This document shows positions 44,228 to 52,487 of a DNA stretch of 64,000 nt, piece after piece (the stretch's first letter is position 1; each line of letters opens with the position of its first letter). A program made the translations under genes and the position numbers. Origin of the DNA: Rubeoparvulum massiliense (GTDB taxonomy: Bacteria > Bacillota > Bacilli > Rubeoparvulales > Rubeoparvulaceae); NCBI RefSeq assembly GCF_001049895.1, contig NZ_CVPE01000003.1, positions 1 through 64,000 on the forward strand, written 5' to 3'. Below the pieces are notes generated by a model, which was not told where the DNA came from, did not search any database, and saw only the letters and a list, made by a program, of their open reading frames with translations.

Positions 44228-44255
44228 TTGTCAAGTTCACCTTTTATGATACACT
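44228..44255 (+). promoter_or_regulatory. Promoter of ccdA-resA operon
   Basis: TTGTCA (44228-44233), 16 nt, TACACT (44250-44255), about 35 nt before the ccdA start. Confidence 0.55.
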
Positions 44256-44289
44256 AGGAGGTATCAAAAATCGTTAAAAGGAGGAATCC

Positions 44290-45009
44290 TTGCCCATGAC
44301 TGGTACAGAGATTACCATCTGGATTGCGTTATTTGCGGGGCTTTTATCTTTTATCTCTCCATGTACACTCCCCCTCTATCCATCCTATCTTTCCTATATC
44401 ACTGGAATCTCTATTCAAGCCATGAAAGAAGAACCCCGGCGTTTTCAGAAGACAGCCATGCTGCATACCCTCTTTTTTCTCCTGGGATTTGCAGTGATCA
44501 TCTACGCCTTAGGCTTATCCGCCACTGTATTCGGCCATGTTCTTAATACCTATCGTGATCTGATTCGACAGTTGGGAGCCATCTTCATTGTTTTCATGGG
44601 ACTCTTTATGATGGGTATCATCAAGTTCAACTGGTTGATGCAGGAGAAGCGAATCCACCCGGGTAAGAAGCCAGCAGGTTTCTTCGGATCCTTCCTGATC
44701 GGTATCGCCTTCGCCGCTGGTTGGACACCTTGCATTGGTCCCATTTTGGCAATTATCATTACCCTAACCATCAATCAGCCCAGCCTTGGTCTTACATATA
44801 TGACGCTCTATATTATCGGTTTCGCAGTTCCGTTCTTCTTACTCACTTTCTTTATTAGTAAAATTCATGCCATCATTAAATATTCCAACCTGTTGATGAA
44901 GATTGGTGGAGCCATTATGGTGATCATGGGAATCTTGCTCTACTTCAATCAGCTTACACAGATCACCATCTTCTTCACCAAGCTCTTTGGTGGCTGGCAA
45001 GGATTTTAA
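44290..45009 (+). CDS. ccdA: Cytochrome c biogenesis protein CcdA
   Basis: A 239-residue membrane protein with six segments that carries reducing power across the membrane. The redox cysteines are in SPCTLPLYPSY (TM1) and GWTPCIGPIL (TM4). It reduces the ResA-like partner encoded next, which in turn reduces apocytochrome c; in Bacillus it also serves StoA in sporulation. GGAGG is 5 nt before TTG 44290 and 11 nt before ATG 44296; either could be the start. Confidence 0.9.
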   Translation: MPMTGTEITIWIALFAGLLSFISPCTLPLYPSYLSYITGISIQAMKEEPRRFQKTAMLHTLFFLLGFAVIIYALGLSATVFGHVLNTYRDLIRQLGAIFIVFMGLFMMGIIKFNWLMQEKRIHPGKKPAGFFGSFLIGIAFAAGWTPCIGPILAIIITLTINQPSLGLTYMTLYIIGFAVPFFLLTFFISKIHAIIKYSNLLMKIGGAIMVIMGILLYFNQLTQITIFFTKLFGGWQGF

Positions 45010-45024
45010 GGAGGAGATTCAATC

Positions 45025-45564
45025 ATGGGGAAACTAAAGCCAATTTTGTTTACATTACTGATTGTGGCCATCGTGGGAATTACCATCTATAACAATCTTA
45101 ATCAAGAGACGCAACAGGAGACTGATGTAGAGGTTGCACCCCGAATCGGTTTCAAAGCTCCCAATTTTACCCTCACCACCATGGATGGTTCAGAGATCAC
45201 CTTGTGGGAGATTGAAAAACCTGTCGTCATCAACTTCTGGGGCTCTTGGTGTGAACCCTGTCAAATCGAAGCACCAGAGATACAAGCTGCCTATGAACAG
45301 TATCAGGATCGCGTTGAAATTCTTGCTGTGAATACAAGTGATCCTAATCCAGAGCAAGCACAGGAATTTGTGAATATGTTCAACTATACCATGCCTGTTC
45401 CCATGGATACAGAGATGGCCGTTTTTAAACAGTATCGTATCAATGGCTTACCTACAACCTTGCTTCTTGATAAGAATGGAGTCATACAGGACCTATGGTT
45501 AGGCATCCTTCAAGAAGGGGAATTGACGAAACGGATCGGGAAATTGGCGGAGGAAGGACGATGA
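45025..45564 (+). CDS. resA: ResA-like thiol-disulfide oxidoreductase
   Basis: A 179-residue membrane-anchored thioredoxin-like protein: an N-terminal membrane helix (residues 5-21), then GFKAPNFTLTTMDG and the active site WCEPC, the same CEPC as ResA. It keeps the haem-binding cysteines of apocytochrome c reduced. StoA-like function is an alternative. GGAGG is well placed. Its stop overlaps the next start (ATGA). The symbol rests on the active site and the ccdA neighbour. Confidence 0.85.
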   Translation: MGKLKPILFTLLIVAIVGITIYNNLNQETQQETDVEVAPRIGFKAPNFTLTTMDGSEITLWEIEKPVVINFWGSWCEPCQIEAPEIQAAYEQYQDRVEILAVNTSDPNPEQAQEFVNMFNYTMPVPMDTEMAVFKQYRINGLPTTLLLDKNGVIQDLWLGILQEGELTKRIGKLAEEGR

Positions 45565-46298
45565 TCGGCTGGAGCACCCATTGGCAGCTAGGACCTGCTT
45601 TAGTGAATGGGCAGCTAGCCACTGTGATCCTGGCCCTCTTTCTCCTCCTTGCTGGAGTGGCAGTGGCTGAGCGCTGGGGACGCTGCCCTCAGGCACTAAA
45701 AAAAGAGGGGGTCCCCTGGATCATGGAAGCCCTCCTCATCTTTCTACTCATCTGGAAGTTTAGTCCGTTATTACGTCAGCCTTCACTCATCCTTGATCCA
45801 GCAGATTTGCTCTTGCGGCAAGGGTCTGCCTGGGGAAGCTTGGTGGCCAGTCTCGTTACCCTGGGCTATATTGGATGGCGTACCCGTTTCCGTGGAGAGC
45901 GCTTTGCTAGCTTTAGTGATGCCCTTGCCCTTTATCTATTATTGCTTCTTTGGCTACAGGCACTCTTCTTTCCTTCCTACGGATATGCCAGTACGCTACC
46001 TTGGGCGGTCTCCCTTACGAACCCAGAGTATACCTATCATCCCTTGCATCTCTATACCTTCCTCATGACAACCGGTATCGGGATTGGGATCCTACTCAAG
46101 AAGAGAGAAAGGGTAGGTCAATTGGCCATCCCCATTTTCTTCACACTGGGAATTGCCCTCTGGTTAATCGCGTGGCTCCAACCATTTCAGCAGCTTTACT
46201 ATGGCTTACAGGCGCAGCAATGGTTGGCCATGGCTCTCATCGCTCTCTCCTTCTATCTACGATGGATGATTCATCATAACCTACCTAAGAACGATTAA
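45561..46298 (+). CDS. Polytopic membrane protein, possibly Lgt-like
   Basis: A 245-residue protein with six or seven membrane helices, translationally coupled to resA. YTYHPLHLYTFLMTTGIGIGILL resembles the HPxxLYE motif of prolipoprotein diacylglyceryl transferase, but Lgt's other motifs are weak, so it could be a divergent relative with another role. Genes of this kind beside CcdA and TlpA/ResA proteins suggest a task in redox export or lipoprotein handling. Start ATG 45561 follows GAGGAAGGACG. It overlaps the convergent Toprim gene by 14 bp. Confidence 0.6.
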   Translation: MIGWSTHWQLGPALVNGQLATVILALFLLLAGVAVAERWGRCPQALKKEGVPWIMEALLIFLLIWKFSPLLRQPSLILDPADLLLRQGSAWGSLVASLVTLGYIGWRTRFRGERFASFSDALALYLLLLLWLQALFFPSYGYASTLPWAVSLTNPEYTYHPLHLYTFLMTTGIGIGILLKKRERVGQLAIPIFFTLGIALWLIAWLQPFQQLYYGLQAQQWLAMALIALSFYLRWMIHHNLPKND

Positions 46299-46665
46299 AA
46301 CCATGATTTCCTTGAAGGTGCTCAGATCTCACAAGAAAATGCGCATCGGCAAGAATTTTGGCCAAATAGGAGAGGGGCGTACATGCTACCTCTCCATACA
46401 TTTTTCTGGTATACAAATGCTTGGCATTCGGTAGTTCCCGTTTCAATTGCTGACGTAGCTTATTGCCCGCCTCATCTGCATCGACGAGAATATAGAGCTC
46501 TGCTCCCTCAAAGGGCAGGATCTCTTCCTCCAGGCGCTCCATATCATAGCTCCCCTGTGTACAGATGATCTGAACAGGCTCCTGCAGTACTCGTTCTACC
46601 TGTTCCTTATCTGTTCTTCCTTCAACAATCAGCACCTTTTCAACTTGGAGCGGACTTTTTTCCAC
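46285..46665 (-). CDS. Toprim domain protein (YusF-like)
   Basis: A 126-residue single Toprim domain, a fold of topoisomerases, primases and RNase M5. The acidic residues are present: Glu in VLIVEGRTDK and DxDxxG in LVDADEAGNKL. Size fits the small YusF-type proteins of Bacillus, whose role is unknown. The start is GTG 46665 with a weak site; no better start is seen. Confidence 0.75.
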   Translation of the reverse strand: MEKSPLQVEKVLIVEGRTDKEQVERVLQEPVQIICTQGSYDMERLEEEILPFEGAELYILVDADEAGNKLRQQLKRELPNAKHLYTRKMYGEVACTPLSYLAKILADAHFLVRSEHLQGNHGFNRS

Positions 46666-46697
46666 TGTTTATCCGTTTCCTTTCCACTGAAGCTTAT

Positions 46698-48437
46698 TCA
46701 TGATAATACAGGAGGTGATTTGGCAGCGACCACACGATTTCTACCCTCCTGCTTCGCCTGATAAAGCGCCTCATCTGCCAGTGTCAACAAGTATGTGGCT
46801 AGCTCCCCTTCCTGGGGAACTACAGTCGCTACCCCTATGCTGATTGTGACGTGTGAAGCGACACTGGAGGAGGAGTGCTCCAATTGAAGCAGTTCCACTT
46901 GATGGCGAAGCTCTTCACCTACCTGCATCGCACCTGCTTCATCCGTATTAGGTAAGAGGATGACAAATTCCTCTCCACCATAACGAGCCACAAAGTCTGT
47001 TGTACGTTTCACACTATGCTGAAGTGCATGGGCTACCAAATGAATCGCCTGATCACCTGCGAGATGGCCATAGGTATCATTGTAGTTCTTAAAGAAATCA
47101 ATATCCACCATGAGTAATGAGAACGGATGTTGCATTCGTGTTGCAAAGTTCCACATCAGCTCATAACGTTCATTAAAATAGCGACGATTAGCCACACAAG
47201 TTAGTTCGTCCGTATTGGAGAGCAGCTCTAATTTATTCTCACGTTCCCGTAATAATTGAACGTTATCAGCCACCCTTAAGGACATTTCATTAAAGATGCT
47301 GGCGAGATGAACCAACTCCTTCGTACTACGCCGTATTCCCTCTGCTTTAATTTGATAGCCATATTCCCCTGCTTCGATTTTTTTCGTCCCTTCCAGCAAG
47401 GATTGAAGGGGTGCTTGAATCTGCTTCGATAAATATAGGACATAGAGAAAGGCTAAAAATAATACGGTGGCAACCACAGAGAGGGTAATCATACGGTAGT
47501 GATAATATGGCTCCAAAATTTCATCCCGATCCATCTCTGCAATAATGAGCCAGTTACCATGATTCGTCCAGAGGTAATCACCATATACCTCTCTTCCCCA
47601 ATCATTATCATAAGAGGGTCCATATTTTTCTCCCTGTTTGGCCTTAATAAAGAGTGGATGCTCCTTCCCAGTTTGGGAAGATAAGAACGAAGAGCTACTA
47701 CTACCTTCAGCCTCTCTTTTCTCATATGTATACGCTGGTTCTGTAAGAAGGTATCCTTCATTATTCATCAAATAAGTCTGGCCTGTTTCACCTAGTTTAA
47801 ATGCCTGCATAAGTTCCCGCAAGGCAGAATGGTTCACGAATCCTAATAGCACATTACTAATTTTTCCTTCATGATCCCGTATCGGTGTTGCAATCACAAT
47901 GGTGTATTTCATGCTTGTACGGGTATAAAAAAGATCACTGATGCAAGTCTCACCATACAAGGCTTGTTGGAAAAATGAGCGCTTCGTTACCTCCCCTTCA
48001 ATGGGATTACCTGTGCTAAAGATGATCTGTCCCTGGGGATCAGCGATGGCCATACCAAGAAAATCGGGATGTGACTTAGTAAAGGTAGTGAGCACGTCCA
48101 CAAACTGCTGATTATTTTGAGGTTCATGTAAACTACTTACCAAATATGTGAGGTCATACTCCCGTTCGGTGATCCAGCGATCTATCAGCTGCTTCTGATA
48201 GCTAACCACCTGCTCTAAATTAGTTAATGCCTCCTCCGTTCGTTGATGCTTGATCACGATAACCGTAGGAATAAAGCTTAAGAAGGTTGTCAGAAGTAGT
48301 AAGAGTGTCACTGCAATAATAAGTCTAGTTTGAAGTGTTGAACGGTTGATCTGAAAGGATCCAAACAATTGAACCTGCACCACCTTGAAAAAAGCAAATA
48401 ACTCATTAGCATAATGATAGGTCTTTTGAACTATCAA
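46698..48437 (-). CDS. Diguanylate cyclase with dCache sensor
   Basis: A 579-residue membrane protein: TM near residue 35-58, a large extracytoplasmic dCache-type sensor of about 240 residues (VVSYQKQLIDRWITERE, VLLGFVNHSALRELMQAF), TM2 near 310, HAMP (SKQIQAPLQSLLEGTKKIEAGEYG) and a GGDEF domain. The active motif is GGEEF in ARYGGEEFVILLPN, with the inhibitory I-site RTTD five residues before, so it should make and be inhibited by cyclic di-GMP. The TTG start at 48437 has no good ribosome site; a start about 25 codons later (TTG after AAGGTGGTGCAGG) is possible. Confidence 0.88.
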   Translation of the reverse strand: MIVQKTYHYANELFAFFKVVQVQLFGSFQINRSTLQTRLIIAVTLLLLLTTFLSFIPTVIVIKHQRTEEALTNLEQVVSYQKQLIDRWITEREYDLTYLVSSLHEPQNNQQFVDVLTTFTKSHPDFLGMAIADPQGQIIFSTGNPIEGEVTKRSFFQQALYGETCISDLFYTRTSMKYTIVIATPIRDHEGKISNVLLGFVNHSALRELMQAFKLGETGQTYLMNNEGYLLTEPAYTYEKREAEGSSSSSFLSSQTGKEHPLFIKAKQGEKYGPSYDNDWGREVYGDYLWTNHGNWLIIAEMDRDEILEPYYHYRMITLSVVATVLFLAFLYVLYLSKQIQAPLQSLLEGTKKIEAGEYGYQIKAEGIRRSTKELVHLASIFNEMSLRVADNVQLLRERENKLELLSNTDELTCVANRRYFNERYELMWNFATRMQHPFSLLMVDIDFFKNYNDTYGHLAGDQAIHLVAHALQHSVKRTTDFVARYGGEEFVILLPNTDEAGAMQVGEELRHQVELLQLEHSSSSVASHVTISIGVATVVPQEGELATYLLTLADEALYQAKQEGRNRVVAAKSPPVLS

Positions 48438-48455
48438 ATCAAGGTAGTGTAGTGA

Positions 48456-49835
48456 TTATTTAAATAGTCGACGTAGCCAAGCATATTTCTGCGTTGAATA
48501 AGGGGGATACTTTAAGGAAAGATCGAAGCGGTTGGTCTGCTTCAGCACACTACGCCGTTGCGAAAAGGTCAAAAAGGAATAGTATCCATGATAATCCCCC
48601 AAACCACTAGATCCAACTCCCCCAAAGGGTAAGTAAGGGGAAGAGAGATGCATCACTGTATCATTGATGGCTACACCACCAGATGGTATATTCTGAAGCA
48701 TCTTCCTTTCCACAGCTTGATCATTCGTAAAAAGATAGAGAGCCAAGGGTTTGTCCAATCGTTGGAGCTTACCAATCACCTCATCAAGCTGGTCATAGGT
48801 AAGTACAGGTAGAATAGGACCGAAAATCTCCTCCTGCATAATTGGAGCTTCCCAACCCACTTCATCCATAATCGTAGGCGCAAGCTTTAGCCCCGCTGGA
48901 TCCCATGTACCGCCATAACGAATGCGGCCATCCTCGCAGAACGAAAGCAGTCGTTGAAAGTGACGATCATGGATAATCTTCGGATAATCTTCACTCTTGA
49001 GCGGTTCTTCGCCATAGAATTCTCTTAATACCTTCCCGATTTCTGCTATTAAGGCTTCCTTTATCCTAGTATCGACTAATAAATAGTCAGGAGCTACACA
49101 GGTTTGACCAGCATTCAAAAATTTACCCCATACAATTCGGCGCGCAGCCTTTTGTAGATCAGCATCCTGACAGACAATGCAAGGACTTTTCCCACCTAAC
49201 TCTAAGGTAACTGGTGTCAGATGATGAGCTGCCGCTTCCATCACAATTTTCCCTACAGGGATACTGCCTGTGAAGAAGAGATAATCAAATGATTCACGGA
49301 GAAGAGCTTGTGCCACCTCCACCTCCCCCTCTACCACATGGAGATACTCCGCTGGAAAATGCTGATTGATTAACTCTCCAAGGAGCTGAGATGTATGGGG
49401 AGCCAACTCTGAAGGCTTGATGATGGCGCAGTTCCCTGCAGCAATGGCTCCAATTAATGGGGCAAGTGCTAATTGCAATGGATAATTCCAAGGCGCAATA
49501 ATCAAAGCAACGCCATATGGGTGATGCTCGATTCGACTCCTCGAACCAAACAGCACCAGTGGTGAACGAACATGAGTTGGCTTCATCCATTTCTTCAAAT
49601 GCTTCAACGTAAAACGTAGTTCCGACATGGTGAACCCATACTCCGTTGCATAAGCTTCAAATGGTGACTTACCAAGATCTGCATGAAGTGCGTGCAGAAT
49701 TTCCTCTTCATTCTCCAATAGTAAATGAAGTAGTTGCTCTAATTGCGACCGGCGAAATGAATAGGCCTTGGTTTCACCTGATAAAAAAAACTCCCGCTGC
49801 TTCTGAACAAGGAGCGGGATATCCAATCGATTCAT
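48456..49835 (-). CDS. Aldehyde dehydrogenase family protein
   Basis: A 459-residue NAD(P)-dependent aldehyde dehydrogenase of the shorter, class-3-like group (similar to YwdH/AldH). The general base Glu is in LELGGKSP and the catalytic Cys in NAGQTCVAPDY; NAD-binding IIAPWNYPLQL and FTGSIPVGK are present. The C-terminus has a basic-hydrophobic tail as in membrane-associated fatty aldehyde dehydrogenases. GGAGGCAGC precedes the ATG. Substrate unknown. Confidence 0.9.
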   Translation of the reverse strand: MNRLDIPLLVQKQREFFLSGETKAYSFRRSQLEQLLHLLLENEEEILHALHADLGKSPFEAYATEYGFTMSELRFTLKHLKKWMKPTHVRSPLVLFGSRSRIEHHPYGVALIIAPWNYPLQLALAPLIGAIAAGNCAIIKPSELAPHTSQLLGELINQHFPAEYLHVVEGEVEVAQALLRESFDYLFFTGSIPVGKIVMEAAAHHLTPVTLELGGKSPCIVCQDADLQKAARRIVWGKFLNAGQTCVAPDYLLVDTRIKEALIAEIGKVLREFYGEEPLKSEDYPKIIHDRHFQRLLSFCEDGRIRYGGTWDPAGLKLAPTIMDEVGWEAPIMQEEIFGPILPVLTYDQLDEVIGKLQRLDKPLALYLFTNDQAVERKMLQNIPSGGVAINDTVMHLSSPYLPFGGVGSSGLGDYHGYYSFLTFSQRRSVLKQTNRFDLSLKYPPYSTQKYAWLRRLFK

Positions 49836-49908
49836 GTGCTGCCTCCTTCATCAATCTCTAGTTGAGTTGAGATGAGTTGCGTAGACTTGACTCAGGTGAT
49901 AAAGATTA

Positions 49909-51420
49909 TTAGTTAAATTGATAGACATCTTGATATTTTTTGGTTAAATAGTGGATAAGATACTGACTATTAATCGCTTCCCCTGTAGCTTGGCGAATCA
50001 GCTCTGCAGGTGGTAGCATCTTCCCATGACGATGAATATGCTCTGTTAGCCACTGACGAATCTCAGTTAAACGCTGGTCAGCGATTAATTGGTCTAAGCT
50101 GCCTAGCTCTTCTTCAAGGCGATGGGCTAACTGTGCAGAATAGATATTTCCAATGGTATAGGTTGGGAAGTAGCCAAAGCTTCCGCCTGACCAGTGAACA
50201 TCCTGTAAGACACCCTCGCGATCGGTTGTAGGCTCCACGCCTAAATACTCCTTCATTTTTGCACGCCATAGCTCAGGTAGATCCTTTACCTTAAGCTCGC
50301 CATTAATCAGGTCCTTCTCCAATTCGTACCGAACCATAATATGGAGATTATATGTCAATTCATCAGCATCGACGCGGATTAAGCTAGGCTGAACACGGTT
50401 TAATGCACGGTAGATCTCCTCGGCGTTCACATCGCCTAGCTGCACGGGGAACAGCGATTGGACATGCGGAAAATAGGTCTTCCAAAACATTTGACTGCGA
50501 CCAATGATATTCTCCCAGAATCGGGACTGCGACTCATGGACCCCCATGGATGTACCACCTGCAAGATTGGTTCCAAGGAGTTCCTCGGCAATATTCTGCT
50601 CGTATAAGGCATGACCACCTTCATGAACGGTGCTTCCAATGGCACTGAAGAGATCATTGGGAATATACTTCGTCGTAATCCGTACATCATGACTATTCAA
50701 GGTAATGGTAAAGGGATGTAAGCTCTCGTCTAAGCGGCCTGCTACAAAATCATAGCCAATCTCTTGAAGGAGATAGCGACTTAGCTCCTCCTGCTGTGCA
50801 ATGGGATACTCTCGATGTAGAAAATCATAGCGCGGTTCGGTTCCTTCATTTTGAATACGCTGTAGCAAATGAATGGTAGCCTCACGCAAGGATTTAAAGA
50901 TCGGGTCCACTTGCTCAACGGTCATGCCCTTTTCATATTGATCTAATAAGGTGTTATAAGGATTGGTCTCATAGCCCCAGTACTGAAGGAACTCCTGATT
51001 CATTTCCACAATCTTTTCAAGATAGGGCTGGAATGCTGGGAAATCATCAGCGTGATGAGCCTCTTCCCAGACAGATTCTGCCTTCGACGTTAAGACAACA
51101 AAGGCTTGATAGCGATCCTGAGGGATCTTCTTGCTCCGATCATATTCCTCCTTCGCCACCTCTACCATCCGTTGGGTACGGCGATCCAGTGTTGCAAAAC
51201 GGTCCTCCTGAAGGAGATCGTTCAGATAGCCTTTCATCTTATCAGAGGTGGCCATTTGAAAGGCAACAGTAGACAGTGTTCCAATCACTTCAGAGCGTTG
51301 ATCCACACCCTTCTTCGGCGCACCTGTGCGTAAATCCCAATACATCGTACTAACTGCTTCATTGTAATGGTTGATTTCCTTGACATATTGCAAAAAATCC
51401 TCTACCTTCTGATCATGCAT
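49909..51420 (-). CDS. Carboxypeptidase M32 (Taq type)
   Basis: A 503-residue metallocarboxypeptidase. The zinc motif HExxH is in STVHEGGHALYEQ near residue 265, and the later ESQSRFWEN holds the third ligand Glu. Other M32 markers are DLRTGAPKKG and the C-terminal YFPTYTIGNIYSAQL. It removes C-terminal residues from peptides in the cytoplasm. GGAAGG precedes the ATG; single gene. Confidence 0.93.
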   Translation of the reverse strand: MHDQKVEDFLQYVKEINHYNEAVSTMYWDLRTGAPKKGVDQRSEVIGTLSTVAFQMATSDKMKGYLNDLLQEDRFATLDRRTQRMVEVAKEEYDRSKKIPQDRYQAFVVLTSKAESVWEEAHHADDFPAFQPYLEKIVEMNQEFLQYWGYETNPYNTLLDQYEKGMTVEQVDPIFKSLREATIHLLQRIQNEGTEPRYDFLHREYPIAQQEELSRYLLQEIGYDFVAGRLDESLHPFTITLNSHDVRITTKYIPNDLFSAIGSTVHEGGHALYEQNIAEELLGTNLAGGTSMGVHESQSRFWENIIGRSQMFWKTYFPHVQSLFPVQLGDVNAEEIYRALNRVQPSLIRVDADELTYNLHIMVRYELEKDLINGELKVKDLPELWRAKMKEYLGVEPTTDREGVLQDVHWSGGSFGYFPTYTIGNIYSAQLAHRLEEELGSLDQLIADQRLTEIRQWLTEHIHRHGKMLPPAELIRQATGEAINSQYLIHYLTKKYQDVYQFN

Positions 51421-51526
51421 CTATTCATCATCCTTCCAGATCTACTCTTATCACTTTTTATTCTAATTCGATTCTTAGCATGCAATTTCCTTTTTCTTAA
51501 CAACGAGTCTTGACGGAGGTATTCAA

Positions 51527-52465
51527 TTGAAAGAGAAAATCAATCTGAAAAATCCATGGATCGCATCAGCATTGGCTATATTTGCCTGTTTACTTTGGGG
51601 TAGTGCCTTTCCCTTTATTAAAATTGGCTATGCACAGCTAGAGATTACGAAGGATGAGCCCTTTGAGCAGCTCCTCTTTGCAGGCTATCGCTTCTTCCTC
51701 GCCTCTCTCATCATCCTCATATTGATGATCATGATTAAAGGGAAGTGGCAATATCAGCCAGGGGTGTGGCGCCCGATCCTATTTGTTGGACTCTTCCAAA
51801 CATCCATTCAATATATCCTATTCTACATCGGTTTAAGCATGAGCACAGGTATCCAAGGTTCTATTATCGCTGGTACCTCCACCTTTTTTTCTGTCCTCTT
51901 TGCTCATTTTGCTTTTCGGAACGATCGTCTTACAGGAAACAAGCTAGCAGGCCTCTTGATTGGCTTCTTTGGCGTTATCATGGTGAACCTCTCTAAGGAT
52001 GCGGGGACCTTCCAATGGGGCTGGGGCGAATGGCTCCTTCTTTTCTCTTCCATGGCTGGCTCTTGGGGAGGCATCTTAGTCAAAAAATATACCCGAACAA
52101 TCGACCCCCTATATCTTAGTGGATTTCAAATGCTCTTGGGCTCCCTCGCTTTACTCGTCTTAGGTAGCATGAAGGTGGGATTAATGCCATTTACCTTTAC
52201 AACTGCTAGTCTCGCAACGCTACTTTACCTTTCGCTACTCTCTGCCCTCGGTTTTGCCATTTGGAATACACTCTTGAAATATCATGCCGTCAGCAAAATA
52301 TCCATGTTTAAATTCTTTGTTCCAGTCTTTGGTGTTTTTCTATCTCATCTCATCCTTCAGGAACCCCTCAGCTGGTCTAGCTTAATCGCTCTACTCTTTG
52401 TGGTCAGTGGTATACTACTCGTTCAAAAAAGCAAAGTAAAAAAAAGCCTTGTTACCCAGTCATAG
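51527..52465 (+). CDS. EamA/DMT family transporter
   Basis: A 312-residue protein with ten membrane segments in two EamA repeats; the first starts FACLLWGSAFPFIKIGY and the second GWGEWLLLFSSMAGSWGGILVKKY. Such DMT proteins export amino acids or other metabolites; the substrate cannot be read from the sequence. The TTG start at 51527 has GGAGG at good spacing. Its last codons lie in a strong hairpin. Confidence 0.87.
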   Translation: MKEKINLKNPWIASALAIFACLLWGSAFPFIKIGYAQLEITKDEPFEQLLFAGYRFFLASLIILILMIMIKGKWQYQPGVWRPILFVGLFQTSIQYILFYIGLSMSTGIQGSIIAGTSTFFSVLFAHFAFRNDRLTGNKLAGLLIGFFGVIMVNLSKDAGTFQWGWGEWLLLFSSMAGSWGGILVKKYTRTIDPLYLSGFQMLLGSLALLVLGSMKVGLMPFTFTTASLATLLYLSLLSALGFAIWNTLLKYHAVSKISMFKFFVPVFGVFLSHLILQEPLSWSSLIALLFVVSGILLVQKSKVKKSLVTQS

Positions 52466-52487
52466 CGTCTGGGTACAAGGCTTTTCC
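52444..52487. terminator. Bidirectional terminator
   Basis: AAGCCTTGTTACCCAG (52444-52459) pairs with CTGGGTACAAGGCTT (52469-52483) with one bulge, then T-rich; the stem includes the stop codon region of the DMT gene and serves the converging RND operon. Confidence 0.8.

Noticed and set aside
52444-52487. Attachment site or mobile-element end
   Set aside because: It is a hairpin with T-rich flank between converging genes, explained as a bidirectional terminator; no integrase or target duplication nearby.
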